Notes under the pieces: generated by a model
The model's database searches: none
Told to the model about the DNA's origin: nothing
The model's input: only the letters and a program-made list of their open reading frames with translations
NCBI GenBank assembly: GCA_023387635.1
Contig: JAEWHU010000149.1
Span: 1-6,973, forward strand
Source: Bacillota bacterium
GTDB taxonomy: Bacteria; Bacillota; Clostridia; Lachnospirales; Lachnospiraceae
Length of the DNA stretch: 6,973 bases
Reading direction: 5' to 3'
Part shown: positions 1-5,934 of the stretch, one piece after another
Layout of the letters: each line of letters opens with the position of its first letter
Position numbering within the stretch: position 1 is the stretch's first letter
Made by a program: the position numbers and the translations under genes

Positions 1-1204
1 GTGCCCAATTACATTTTGGATCTAATAATATATTAAAATTTGGTCTTTCCTGTGATAATAATTCACCTGATTTAAAACCGTAAAAACGCAATAACCAATC
101 CGCCTGATATAACCTGTGCTCTCTTAAAAGAGGAGTCTTACTTGTTAATGACGGTAACATAGAATCATCATTAATAGGAACATAAGCGGAATAGAACACT
201 CTTTTTAATTGAAACTTATTATATAATGCTTCGGATACTGACATAATTTGATAATCACTCTCTGGCGTAGCACCTATAATCATCTGAGTACTTTGTCCTG
301 CTGGAACAAAACCACGATTAATACTTGGCCTTGGTACAATTCCAAACTTAGGTTGACTAGATACATTTAGGCTATTGTCATTTAAATTATTGTCATATAA
401 ATTATTTACATTTTGATTATTCGTTTTTAGATTAGTATTTATATTATTTGATTTTATATTATATAAATTACTTGTGTTACTATCATTAAATTGTAGTATG
501 TTAGAAGTATTATTATAGTTTCCTGAAAGTAATGGTTCATTCTTATTACTATTAATTCTCTCATAACCATAATTATTTTTTACCACACTTCTACCTAATT
601 GAATTTGTTTCATAGGCTTTAATATACTATTTCTATTCTTATGTGGTGCTAATGTTTTTAATCCTTCTGCAGTTGGAAGTTCTAAATTAACACTCATTCG
701 ATCCGCATACCAACCTGTCATCTCAATTAAAGCTGGGTCAGCACCTGGTACCGCTTTACAATGTATATATCCATTAAATTGATGAACTTCCCTTAATTGC
801 CTTAAAGTATTACATATTAGTTCCATGGTATAATTAGGACTTTTTAAAACTCCAGAACTTAAAAATAATCCTTCAATATAGTTCCTTCGATAAAATTCCA
901 TCGTTAAAGTACATACTTCTTCAGGCGTAAATGATGCTCTTACTACATCATTAGAAGAACGATTTGAACAGTATTTACAATCAAATATACACTCATTTGT
1001 AAATAGTATTTTTAATAAAGAGATACAGCGACCATCTTCTGAAAAGCTATGGCATATTCCACATGCTACTGAATTACCCATTCCACTCCCCATCCCTTTA
1101 CGGTTAACACCACTTGAAGTACATGCAACATCATACTTTGCAGCATCTGAGAGTATCTCTAACTTTTTCCCTATTGTCATGTTTTCTTGTACAATAAAAC
1201 TCAT
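1..1204 (-). CDS. Putative DNA modification/repair radical SAM protein (3' end outside window)
   Basis: The first 401 residues are visible from an ATG preceded by AGAGGTGG; the reading frame is open to the window edge. A canonical radical SAM cluster motif, C-x3-C-x2-C, lies at Cys72, Cys76 and Cys79, and would bind a 4Fe-4S cluster that cleaves S-adenosylmethionine. Extra cysteines at 28, 48, 51 and 60 precede it. Recognisable family stretches include GICHSFSEDGRCISLLKILF (about 49-68), RRNYIEGLFLSSGV (about 105-118), and PAGQSTQMIIGATPESD after the insert. This matches my memory of the family named 'putative DNA modification/repair radical SAM protein' (TIGR03916), usually encoded beside a uracil-DNA-glycosylase-like partner; any partner here would lie beyond the left edge. 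The chemistry and substrate are not established. Residues about 209-284 form an Asn-rich insert not expected in the family. A LexA-like box upstream supports a DNA-damage role. Family assignment is confident; function is inferred. Confidence 0.88.
   Translation of the reverse strand, partial: MSFIVQENMTIGKKLEILSDAAKYDVACTSSGVNRKGMGSGMGNSVACGICHSFSEDGRCISLLKILFTNECIFDCKYCSNRSSNDVVRASFTPEEVCTLTMEFYRRNYIEGLFLSSGVLKSPNYTMELICNTLRQLREVHQFNGYIHCKAVPGADPALIEMTGWYADRMSVNLELPTAEGLKTLAPHKNRNSILKPMKQIQLGRSVVKNNYGYERINSNKNEPLLSGNYNNTSNILQFNDSNTSNLYNIKSNNINTNLKTNNQNVNNLYDNNLNDNSLNVSSQPKFGIVPRPSINRGFVPAGQSTQMIIGATPESDYQIMSVSEALYNKFQLKRVFYSAYVPINDDSMLPSLTSKTPLLREHRLYQADWLLRFYGFKSGELLSQERPNFNILLDPKCNWA
353..580 (-). 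repeat. Asn-rich low-complexity insert within the radical SAM gene
   Basis: These bases encode about 76 residues of which roughly a third are Asn, with Ser, Thr, Leu, Tyr and Asp making up most of the rest. On the minus strand the DNA is dominated by AAT codons and short reiterations such as AATAATTTA. The frame stays open throughout, and conserved family sequence resumes immediately after (KFGIVPRPSINRG, then PAGQSTQM). It looks like an in-frame expansion of a surface loop, perhaps through slipped-strand replication, not a separate domain. Confidence 0.75.
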
Positions 1205-1217
1205 ATGCCACCTCTGC

Positions 1218-1231
1218 CAAACATTTGTTTG
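1218..1231. promoter_or_regulatory. Second palindrome resembling a degenerate LexA box
   Basis: CAAACATTTGTTTG is a 14-bp dyad sharing the core AACATTTGTT with the perfect LexA-like box 55 bp away, but its outer G and C are replaced (AAAC-N4-GTTT). It overlaps the expected transcription start of the radical SAM promoter, so a repressor bound here would block initiation. LexA affinity is uncertain because of the two mismatches. Confidence 0.45.
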
Positions 1232-1235
1232 TTTT

Positions 1236-1264
1236 ATTGTACCACTTTTTAATAATATTATCAA
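1236..1264 (-). promoter_or_regulatory. Sigma-A-like promoter of the radical SAM gene
   Basis: Read on the minus strand, a -35 box TTGATA (1259-1264) is separated by exactly 17 bp from a -10 box TACAAT (1236-1241). Transcription would start near 1229, about 25 nt ahead of the start codon. It lies between two palindromes of LexA type, so the gene probably has its own damage-responsive promoter, separate from the exporter operon that ends just upstream. Confidence 0.8.
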
Positions 1265-1272
1265 TAGTTTTG

Positions 1273-1286
1273 AGAACATTTGTTCT
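1273..1286. promoter_or_regulatory. LexA/DinR-type SOS box
   Basis: AGAACATTTGTTCT is a 14-bp dyad that matches the gram-positive LexA (DinR) consensus GAAC-N4-GTTC perfectly; the central bases also fit the Bacillus pattern RNRY. It lies 8 bp upstream of the -35 box of the radical SAM promoter. The perfect match and the DNA-repair family of the downstream gene together support SOS regulation. LexA binding itself is inferred. Confidence 0.75.
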
Positions 1287-1329
1287 AATAATAGCTAGTA
1301 AATAATTTTATTATTTACTAGCTATTATT
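1287..1329 (-). terminator. Hairpin ending the ABC exporter operon
   Basis: A perfect 19-bp inverted repeat (arms 1287-1305 and 1311-1329) encloses a 5-nt loop. It starts inside the stop codon of the last exporter gene and ends directly at the edge of the SOS box. No long U run follows on the minus strand; the 3' arm itself ends UAUUAUU. Termination may therefore be partial, or the hairpin may mainly protect the mRNA 3' end. Confidence 0.7.
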
Positions 1330-2480
1330 TAATTACGTTCTCTTCTCTCTTTAATCAATAAACTTGATAGTACAAAAAATACACCTGAAAATAATAATTG
1401 TATTACCATATTTATTAATGTATTATTCTCTTTCATATTCTCAATATTAGAGAGTTCTAATATTGTATTATTATTTTTTACAAACCAATATAAAGGGTTA
1501 AAACTGCCCACATGCAATACTATTTTTCTTAAATTATCTTGGGTAATAAATACTCCACTTATAAATGCTATTACAACGGGAATCATGATAAAATATATTA
1601 ATTCTTTCTTCTTATTATAAAGCATAGCAAAAAAATAACTAAGTGTTAAAGCGCTAATAGAAAATGTAAAAATGTTAAGGCTATATCTAATCATTACAAA
1701 AATATTAATACTATTCCTAGCAAATAAATAGCTAATTATTATCAATATGATATCTAGACATAAAGTGAATATAAAATTACCTAAAAATAATTGACCATAC
1801 ATCAGTCTATCTTGTAATAAGGATATAGTAATTCTTTTCTTTAAATGACTATCATGATAAATATTAATGACCGTTCCTACCGTAACAAATAGGCAGCCTA
1901 TTAGAATATATCCTGACAGATTAAAGATTTCTGCAATAATTATTTTATCCACATAAGTATCATCTAAGTTATTCTTTTTTGAAACTTCGCTATTCAATAA
2001 TTTGTTTTGCAAATGTTTAAAAATATCATCTACACTTAGTTCATTATCATATCTTCTATACTCATTAAAAGAATTAATATAGTGACTTATTAATGCATTT
2101 AGTTGTAGACTTATTTCGCTCTCATCCATAGCTTGTACATTAATCTTAGGAATATTATCTTCTAATAAATCTTCCAAAAATCCATAGGGAATACCAATAA
2201 TTGCATTAATATTTCCATAATATATTCTATCACTTAAATCAGCTTTGTTATCAATCAAATTTATATCACAATATTTTTCTAAATATGTTGCTAAGTTCAT
2301 TGCAAACTTATCTGTTACATCGTCATTTATAATACCAACTGTTATTTTGTAGTCTTCATTATATATCTCTTTACTTTGGTTTGATTTAACAAATATAAGT
2401 AAAATGAATGCAAGAAAATAGATAATATATATTGGAATACATTTTTTTATAAGTTTAAAATATACATTAAATACCTGCAT
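1329..2480 (-). CDS. ABC-2 type permease subunit (second of pair, LnrN-like)
   Basis: This 383-residue membrane protein is a predicted transmembrane half of an ABC exporter. One membrane segment at about 14-31 is followed by a long, presumably extracellular, hydrophilic domain (about 33-183). A cluster of five more segments follows at about 186-208, 230-254, 266-288, 293-313 and 355-376, and the C-terminus is basic (KERRERN). That is the ABC2_membrane_3 architecture, and FNPLYWFVK near 328-336 is the usual family motif before the last segment. The start is ATG at 2480 with AAGGAGGAATT before it; this site lies inside the end of the preceding permease gene and the two genes overlap by 14 nt, which indicates translational coupling and 1:1 production. 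Together with the preceding permease and the ATPase it should form one exporter. Substrate unknown; a membrane-active antibiotic or peptide is the best guess from the associated two-component system. Confidence 0.85.
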   Translation of the reverse strand: MQVFNVYFKLIKKCIPIYIIYFLAFILLIFVKSNQSKEIYNEDYKITVGIINDDVTDKFAMNLATYLEKYCDINLIDNKADLSDRIYYGNINAIIGIPYGFLEDLLEDNIPKINVQAMDESEISLQLNALISHYINSFNEYRRYDNELSVDDIFKHLQNKLLNSEVSKKNNLDDTYVDKIIIAEIFNLSGYILIGCLFVTVGTVINIYHDSHLKKRITISLLQDRLMYGQLFLGNFIFTLCLDIILIIISYLFARNSINIFVMIRYSLNIFTFSISALTLSYFFAMLYNKKKELIYFIMIPVVIAFISGVFITQDNLRKIVLHVGSFNPLYWFVKNNNTILELSNIENMKENNTLINMVIQLLFSGVFFVLSSLLIKERRERN

Positions 2481-3585
2481 AATTCCTCCTTCTTAGTGAA
2501 GACAAAGCAAGAAAGCCAAATAAGATGCCCAAACTTAGTAATATTGATAAATTAACATATACTTTATATAAATCCTCTTTATATAATAAATTATAAAAAG
2601 TATTCGTAATCAAGCTAGCAGGATTTATATAATGAATCATTGGTACTTTCTTTATAATATAGTAATTTACCCTTGGATAAAAAAGTCCTGATATTATACT
2701 TCCCACAATAATAAATGTGTTTAGAACAGCTCTTTTTACTCTTTTATTTGTCTGTAAGAGCATGTATATTGATGCTCCAATATTAATACCTACAAAGGAG
2801 CCAATAAAAACAATTAGTATCATTATTGGATAATTTCTTTTACTTATAACATTAAGTACTTCTACCAGATAAACAAGTAGTATCAAAAGACTACCAAAAT
2901 GAATGGTCATGATAGCCGCAACATTAGAAAGTATAAGATATTTTTTTCCCATAGTAGATGCTTGAATTTTCAAACCAATAGGCGAATCATCACCATAAAA
3001 TTCCATCATTTCTTTAAATCCCCAGTTGCTTCCTAGGATACATGCTAAAGCGATAATGGCATAAAAATAAAGTAACTCATTACCATTAGGAACTACTTCA
3101 TTCGTTATATAATTCCATGTTTTATCTTGTAATAATTCATCATCTGACTGTTCTTTTAATGAGAGGCCCACCAAATCATCCTGTATTTCTATATTTTCTA
3201 AATATATATCAACATAAATTTTTAATATATTCTTACTAGTACTTTCCCTAGTGTTAATATGAAAATTACCATCATATGTTATAAATGCTTCAACATTCTT
3301 ATTTCGTAACAGCGAAACGCCTACGGCACTTGATACATAAGATATTTTGAACATAGAAATACCATCTTCATTTTTAATACTTGATAAATATTCCTCTACA
3401 CTTTTCGTTTCATCTAATTTTTGGATAGCAACAGGTACTCTTGTTAAATTCTTATCTTCAGATACATTAAAAAATATCAAAAAATATACAGTTGCAATAA
3501 TAAGAGGAAATAAACATATCCACAATATTAAACTACGGTTTTTAAGTAAAATTTTTAATCTATACATATAAAAATGGAATATCAT
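2467..3585 (-). CDS. ABC-2 type permease subunit (first of pair, LnrM-like)
   Basis: This 372-residue permease has the same plan as its downstream partner: a basic N-terminus, a first membrane segment at about 19-39, a hydrophilic loop of about 130 residues (40-169) probably outside the cell, then segments at about 171-191, 215-243, 253-277, 288-305 and 343-362, and a positively charged end (LRRRNYAGI). The motif INPASLITNTFY near 320-331 is typical of ABC-2 exporter permeases. The start ATG at 3585 has a strong AGAGGGGG site 7 nt upstream and lies 22 nt after the ATPase stop. The last 14 nt overlap the next permease. The two permeases are similar in topology but clearly different in sequence, which suggests an obligate heterodimer channel. 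Family call is firm; correspondence to LnrM of Bacillus subtilis is by gene order, size and topology only. Confidence 0.85.
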   Translation of the reverse strand: MIFHFYMYRLKILLKNRSLILWICLFPLIIATVYFLIFFNVSEDKNLTRVPVAIQKLDETKSVEEYLSSIKNEDGISMFKISYVSSAVGVSLLRNKNVEAFITYDGNFHINTRESTSKNILKIYVDIYLENIEIQDDLVGLSLKEQSDDELLQDKTWNYITNEVVPNGNELLYFYAIIALACILGSNWGFKEMMEFYGDDSPIGLKIQASTMGKKYLILSNVAAIMTIHFGSLLILLVYLVEVLNVISKRNYPIMILIVFIGSFVGINIGASIYMLLQTNKRVKRAVLNTFIIVGSIISGLFYPRVNYYIIKKVPMIHYINPASLITNTFYNLLYKEDLYKVYVNLSILLSLGILFGFLALSSLRRRNYAGI

Positions 3586-3607
3586 ACAAATTCCCCCTCT
3601 GCGTGTA

Positions 3608-4534
3608 CTATAATCCCTTACCAGTAATCTCTAAAAACACATCATTTAAAGTAGGAATTTCTGAATATACTTTTCCAAAATTGAGACCATTTTTTTGCAT
3701 ATAATCCAGTATAAGAATTAAATTATTACTACCTTTTTTAGATCGAATAACTAGTTTATTGTCCATATATTTTATATCAGCAACACTTATAAAACTAGCA
3801 ACTTCTTCTAATTGTTGGTTAGTTAAATTATAAACTTCTACTGTAATAATTTCACCTATAGATATCATACCTTTTAATTCATCTTGTGTACCTGATGCAA
3901 CAACTTTACCCCTATCAACAAAAGATATTCTATGACAAAGTAATTCAACTTCTTCCATACTTTGGGTTGAATATATTATTGTAGTACCTTTTTTATTTAA
4001 TTCCTTTATGCAATTATATATGATTCGTTTACTATGTGGATCCGCATTAAGTGTGGGTTCATCAAGGAATAATAACTTAGGACCATGAACTATGCCACAA
4101 GCTAAATTAAGTCTTGCTAGTTGCCCATCACTTAATTTATTTGGATAATACTTTGAGTATTCACTTAAATTAACTAAATGAATTACCTCCTCTGTAAGTC
4201 GTCTTACTTCATTCATACTTTTTATATATAAGCTACAAAAATAAGATATATTTTCATACACATTTAATTCATTAAAAACTGCAATTTTTTGCATGGCTAT
4301 TCCAATATCTCTTTTTATGTTATATGCGAAATTAGTCATATCTTGACCAAATATTTTAACTACTCCTTTATCATACTTTATGAGGGATAATATACAATAG
4401 ATAGCTGTTGTCTTACCTGAACCATTAGGGCCAAGAAGACCGTATATTTCACCTTCTTCTACATTTAAATTAAAATGGTCTAGGGATACTAATCTATCAT
4501 ATCTTTTAACCAGATTTTTTACTTCAACAATCAT
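3608..4534 (-). CDS. ABC exporter ATP-binding protein (LnrL/DrrA-like) with atypical catalytic motifs
   Basis: This 308-residue cytoplasmic ATPase should power the two downstream permeases. Numbering from MIVEVKNL: Walker A GPNGSGKTT at 35-43, Q-loop Gln82, signature LSDGQ at 134-138, Walker B LLFLDEP with Asp158-Glu159, and a D-loop reading LNADPHS. The switch position that is normally His (STH) is Gln191 (STQSMEE). After the nucleotide domain, about 90 residues form the DrrA-type C-terminal region ending in PTLNDVFLEITGKGL, common in drug and lantibiotic exporters. ATG at 4534 is preferred to upstream in-frame ATGs because GGAGA lies 6 nt before it and the family normally begins close to this point. 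It is the first gene of the operon and is divergent from the kinase gene. The unusual switch Gln and signature Asp may slow ATP turnover; whether they are lineage-typical cannot be judged without an alignment. Confidence 0.9.
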   Translation of the reverse strand: MIVEVKNLVKRYDRLVSLDHFNLNVEEGEIYGLLGPNGSGKTTAIYCILSLIKYDKGVVKIFGQDMTNFAYNIKRDIGIAMQKIAVFNELNVYENISYFCSLYIKSMNEVRRLTEEVIHLVNLSEYSKYYPNKLSDGQLARLNLACGIVHGPKLLFLDEPTLNADPHSKRIIYNCIKELNKKGTTIIYSTQSMEEVELLCHRISFVDRGKVVASGTQDELKGMISIGEIITVEVYNLTNQQLEEVASFISVADIKYMDNKLVIRSKKGSNNLILILDYMQKNGLNFGKVYSEIPTLNDVFLEITGKGL

Positions 4535-4551
4535 ATTAATCTCCATTCTGC
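4532..4551 (-). repeat. Translation-start repeat, copy 1 (ATPase gene)
   Basis: Read on the minus strand, this 20-bp stretch ends in the ATPase start codon and contains its Shine-Dalgarno GGAG followed by ATTAAT. It is identical, in inverted orientation, to 4759-4778 at the divergent kinase gene. Identity stops at the ATG: the codons after it differ. Confidence 0.85.
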
Positions 4552-4558
4552 TAATAAA

Positions 4559-4581
4559 GTGTGTAAAATAGATTTTCACAC
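4559..4581 (-). promoter_or_regulatory. Leader hairpin or operator ahead of the exporter operon
   Basis: A near-perfect dyad, GTGTG-(T)-AAAAT-AG-ATTTT-CACAC on the plus strand, has 10 matching pairs with one bulged base. It lies between the predicted start of transcription (near 4600) and the ribosome binding site of the ATPase gene. It could fold in the mRNA leader or serve as a protein-binding dyad. A looser version (GGGAAAAT ... TTTTTCAC) occupies the same position ahead of the kinase start. Function is inferred from position only. Confidence 0.4.
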
Positions 4582-4606
4582 CTCACCTTCGTGGTATTAT
4601 TTAACA

Positions 4607-4635
4607 ATTATAAACTATTTCTATAGAAAAATACA
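4607..4635 (-). promoter_or_regulatory. Probable promoter of the ABC exporter operon
   Basis: On the minus strand there is a perfect -10 box TATAAT (4607-4612). At 17 bp spacing the -35 position (4630-4635) reads TGTATT, a poor match to TTGACA. A weak -35 is what one expects at a promoter needing an activator such as the response regulator encoded next door. A 12-bp palindrome lies in the spacer. The predicted leader to the ATPase start is about 65 nt. Confidence 0.5.
4618..4629. promoter_or_regulatory. 12-bp palindrome in the exporter promoter spacer
   Basis: TTTCTATAGAAA is a perfect 12-bp dyad lying between the -10 box and the -35 position of the predicted exporter promoter. Its position makes it a candidate regulator-binding site, either for repression or for spacer-binding activation. 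NarL-type regulators usually bind dyads of about this kind, but the site of this regulator is unknown, and short AT-rich palindromes arise easily by chance here. Confidence 0.3.
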
Positions 4636-4690
4636 TACTTAAATTAGATATTCTTGTTTTGCTATTCTTTAACAAATTTTACTACTTATC

Positions 4691-4719
4691 TTGATTTATT
4701 CTATTTTGTTTGCTATTAT
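4691..4719 (+). promoter_or_regulatory. Promoter of the two-component system
   Basis: TTGATT (4691-4696) and TATTAT (4714-4719) are separated by exactly 17 bp, a good sigma-A-like match. Transcription would start near 4726, giving a leader of about 50 nt before the kinase start codon. It points away from the exporter promoter, with about 80 bp between the two -10 boxes' outer edges and the -35 region available for shared regulator sites. Confidence 0.65.
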
Positions 4720-4758
4720 TATACGAGGCGTAATGGGAAAATTAAACTTTTTCACTTG

Positions 4759-4778
4759 GCAGAATGGAGATTAATATG
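4759..4778 (+). repeat. Translation-start repeat, copy 2 (kinase gene)
   Basis: This is the inverted partner of 4532-4551: 20 identical bases comprising the kinase Shine-Dalgarno GGAG, the spacer ATTAAT and the start codon. A looser third version (CAGAACGGAGA, then ATG) precedes the response regulator at 5919-5937. Confidence 0.85.
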
Positions 4779-5894
4779 TACTTTAACTATGATAAAATAA
4801 TAATTTTTATATGTGCCATTAGTCTATATCTTTTAGAAGGTAGAACTTCATATGAGATTATTCCAGTACTTATTGCAGTTTTAGTTACCTCATTAAATTC
4901 TTATTTTGATGATAGACGTGTTAAATTAGGATTTTATTTAATATTTATAGCAATCTGTTACTTTATACCTAACTGCCTTATATTTATCCCCCTATTAATA
5001 TATGATATAGCACTTTATGATTATCAAATATTGACTGCTTTAGCATTTCTACCGTTACTTATGAATCATGAGCAGTATACGACATATATTATTGTACTAA
5101 CAATTATTTTTTGCATTTTAAGCTTTATACTAAAAAGCAAGTCTAGTTTCTCTACTAAATTACAAAGAGAGTTCAATGAATTGCAAGATACATCAAAAGA
5201 ATTGTCCCTTTTACAAGAAGAAAAGAATCAAAGTATTCTTGAAAATCAAGATTATGAAATAAATGTAGCAACATTAAACGAAAGAAATCGAATATCAAAA
5301 GAAATACACGATAATATAGGTCATTTGTTATCTAGGTCTCTATTACAAATAGGTGCACTACTTACCATATCAAAAGAAGAACCAGTTAGAGAAGGTTTAA
5401 GTACCCTAAAAGATTCTATCTCAAGTGGTATGACAAGTGTTAGAAACAGTATTCATAATATGCATGATGAATCCGTCGATTTATATACCTCCTTAGAATC
5501 TATTGTTAAGAACTTTACTTTCTGCCCTATTATCTTTGAATATGATCTAAAGTCTGTTTTAAATAGTAAGTTAAAATATTCTATTATTGCTATTATAAAA
5601 GAAGGTCTATCAAACGTAATGAAGCATTCAAATGCAACTAGCGTAACATTAATTCTTAGAGAACATCCAGCGATGTATCAATTGATCCTCTCAGATAATG
5701 GTCATATTGAAAAACAAAAACAAATTAAATTATTAAAGATTATGGATAATCAATTATATTATGAAGGAATGGGATTACAAAACATTATTGATCGAGTTAA
5801 AAGTTTTGATGGTAACATTAATATTACCCTAGATGAGGGATGTAAAATATTTATTACATTTCCCAAAATAAATGTTTCTAACATCATAACTTAA
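4776..5894 (+). CDS. Multi-TM sensor histidine kinase, HisKA_3 (NarL-partner) family
   Basis: This 372-residue kinase would autophosphorylate on His178 (motif ERNRISKEIHDNIGH) and pass the phosphate to the regulator encoded 40 nt downstream. The first 120 residues hold about five or six membrane segments with very short loops, so there is no room for an extracellular sensor domain; the signal is probably detected in or at the membrane, as proposed for LnrJ, LiaS and DesK-type kinases. A charged, probably coiled-coil linker spans about 126-170. The ATPase domain shows the N-box EGLSNVMKHS (Asn280), DNG with Asp307, and GMGLQNI near 331-337; the ATP lid lacks the usual second glycine after DNG. 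ATG at 4776 is chosen over an in-frame ATG at 4764 because GGAGA lies 6 nt before it. Divergent from the exporter it probably controls. Confidence 0.9.
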   Translation: MYFNYDKIIIFICAISLYLLEGRTSYEIIPVLIAVLVTSLNSYFDDRRVKLGFYLIFIAICYFIPNCLIFIPLLIYDIALYDYQILTALAFLPLLMNHEQYTTYIIVLTIIFCILSFILKSKSSFSTKLQREFNELQDTSKELSLLQEEKNQSILENQDYEINVATLNERNRISKEIHDNIGHLLSRSLLQIGALLTISKEEPVREGLSTLKDSISSGMTSVRNSIHNMHDESVDLYTSLESIVKNFTFCPIIFEYDLKSVLNSKLKYSIIAIIKEGLSNVMKHSNATSVTLILREHPAMYQLILSDNGHIEKQKQIKLLKIMDNQLYYEGMGLQNIIDRVKSFDGNINITLDEGCKIFITFPKINVSNIIT

Positions 5895-5934
5895 GTAAAT
5901 CATAACCTTTCGAATGGTCAGAACGGAGAATACT

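Noticed and set aside
353..580. AT-rich reiterations as a CRISPR or satellite array
   Set aside because: There are no regular unit lengths or spacers; the pattern follows from Asn codons in an open reading frame.
1205..1222. TTGGCAGA shared by the radical SAM leader and the kinase leader as a fourth copy of the start repeat
   Set aside because: Only about eight bases match and the spacing to the start codon differs; chance similarity around purine-rich ribosome binding sites is likely.
3347..3571. Plus-strand open frame of 74 codons
   Set aside because: It lies entirely opposite the first permease gene, has no ribosome binding site suited to its start, and its product has no recognisable features; it is an antisense shadow.
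4535..4579. N-terminal extension of the ATPase (start at 4579 or 4546)
   Set aside because: The added residues do not belong to the family, the upstream ATG has no ribosome binding site, and the region holds the leader dyad; ATG at 4534 has GGAGA at correct spacing.
4764..4775. Kinase start four codons upstream at 4764
   Set aside because: This ATG forms part of the Shine-Dalgarno region itself and has no ribosome binding site of its own; ATG at 4776 fits.
5914..5934. Response regulator start seven codons upstream at 5914
   Set aside because: Receiver domains start directly with MNVLIIDDD-like sequence, and CGGAGA lies just before ATG at 5935.
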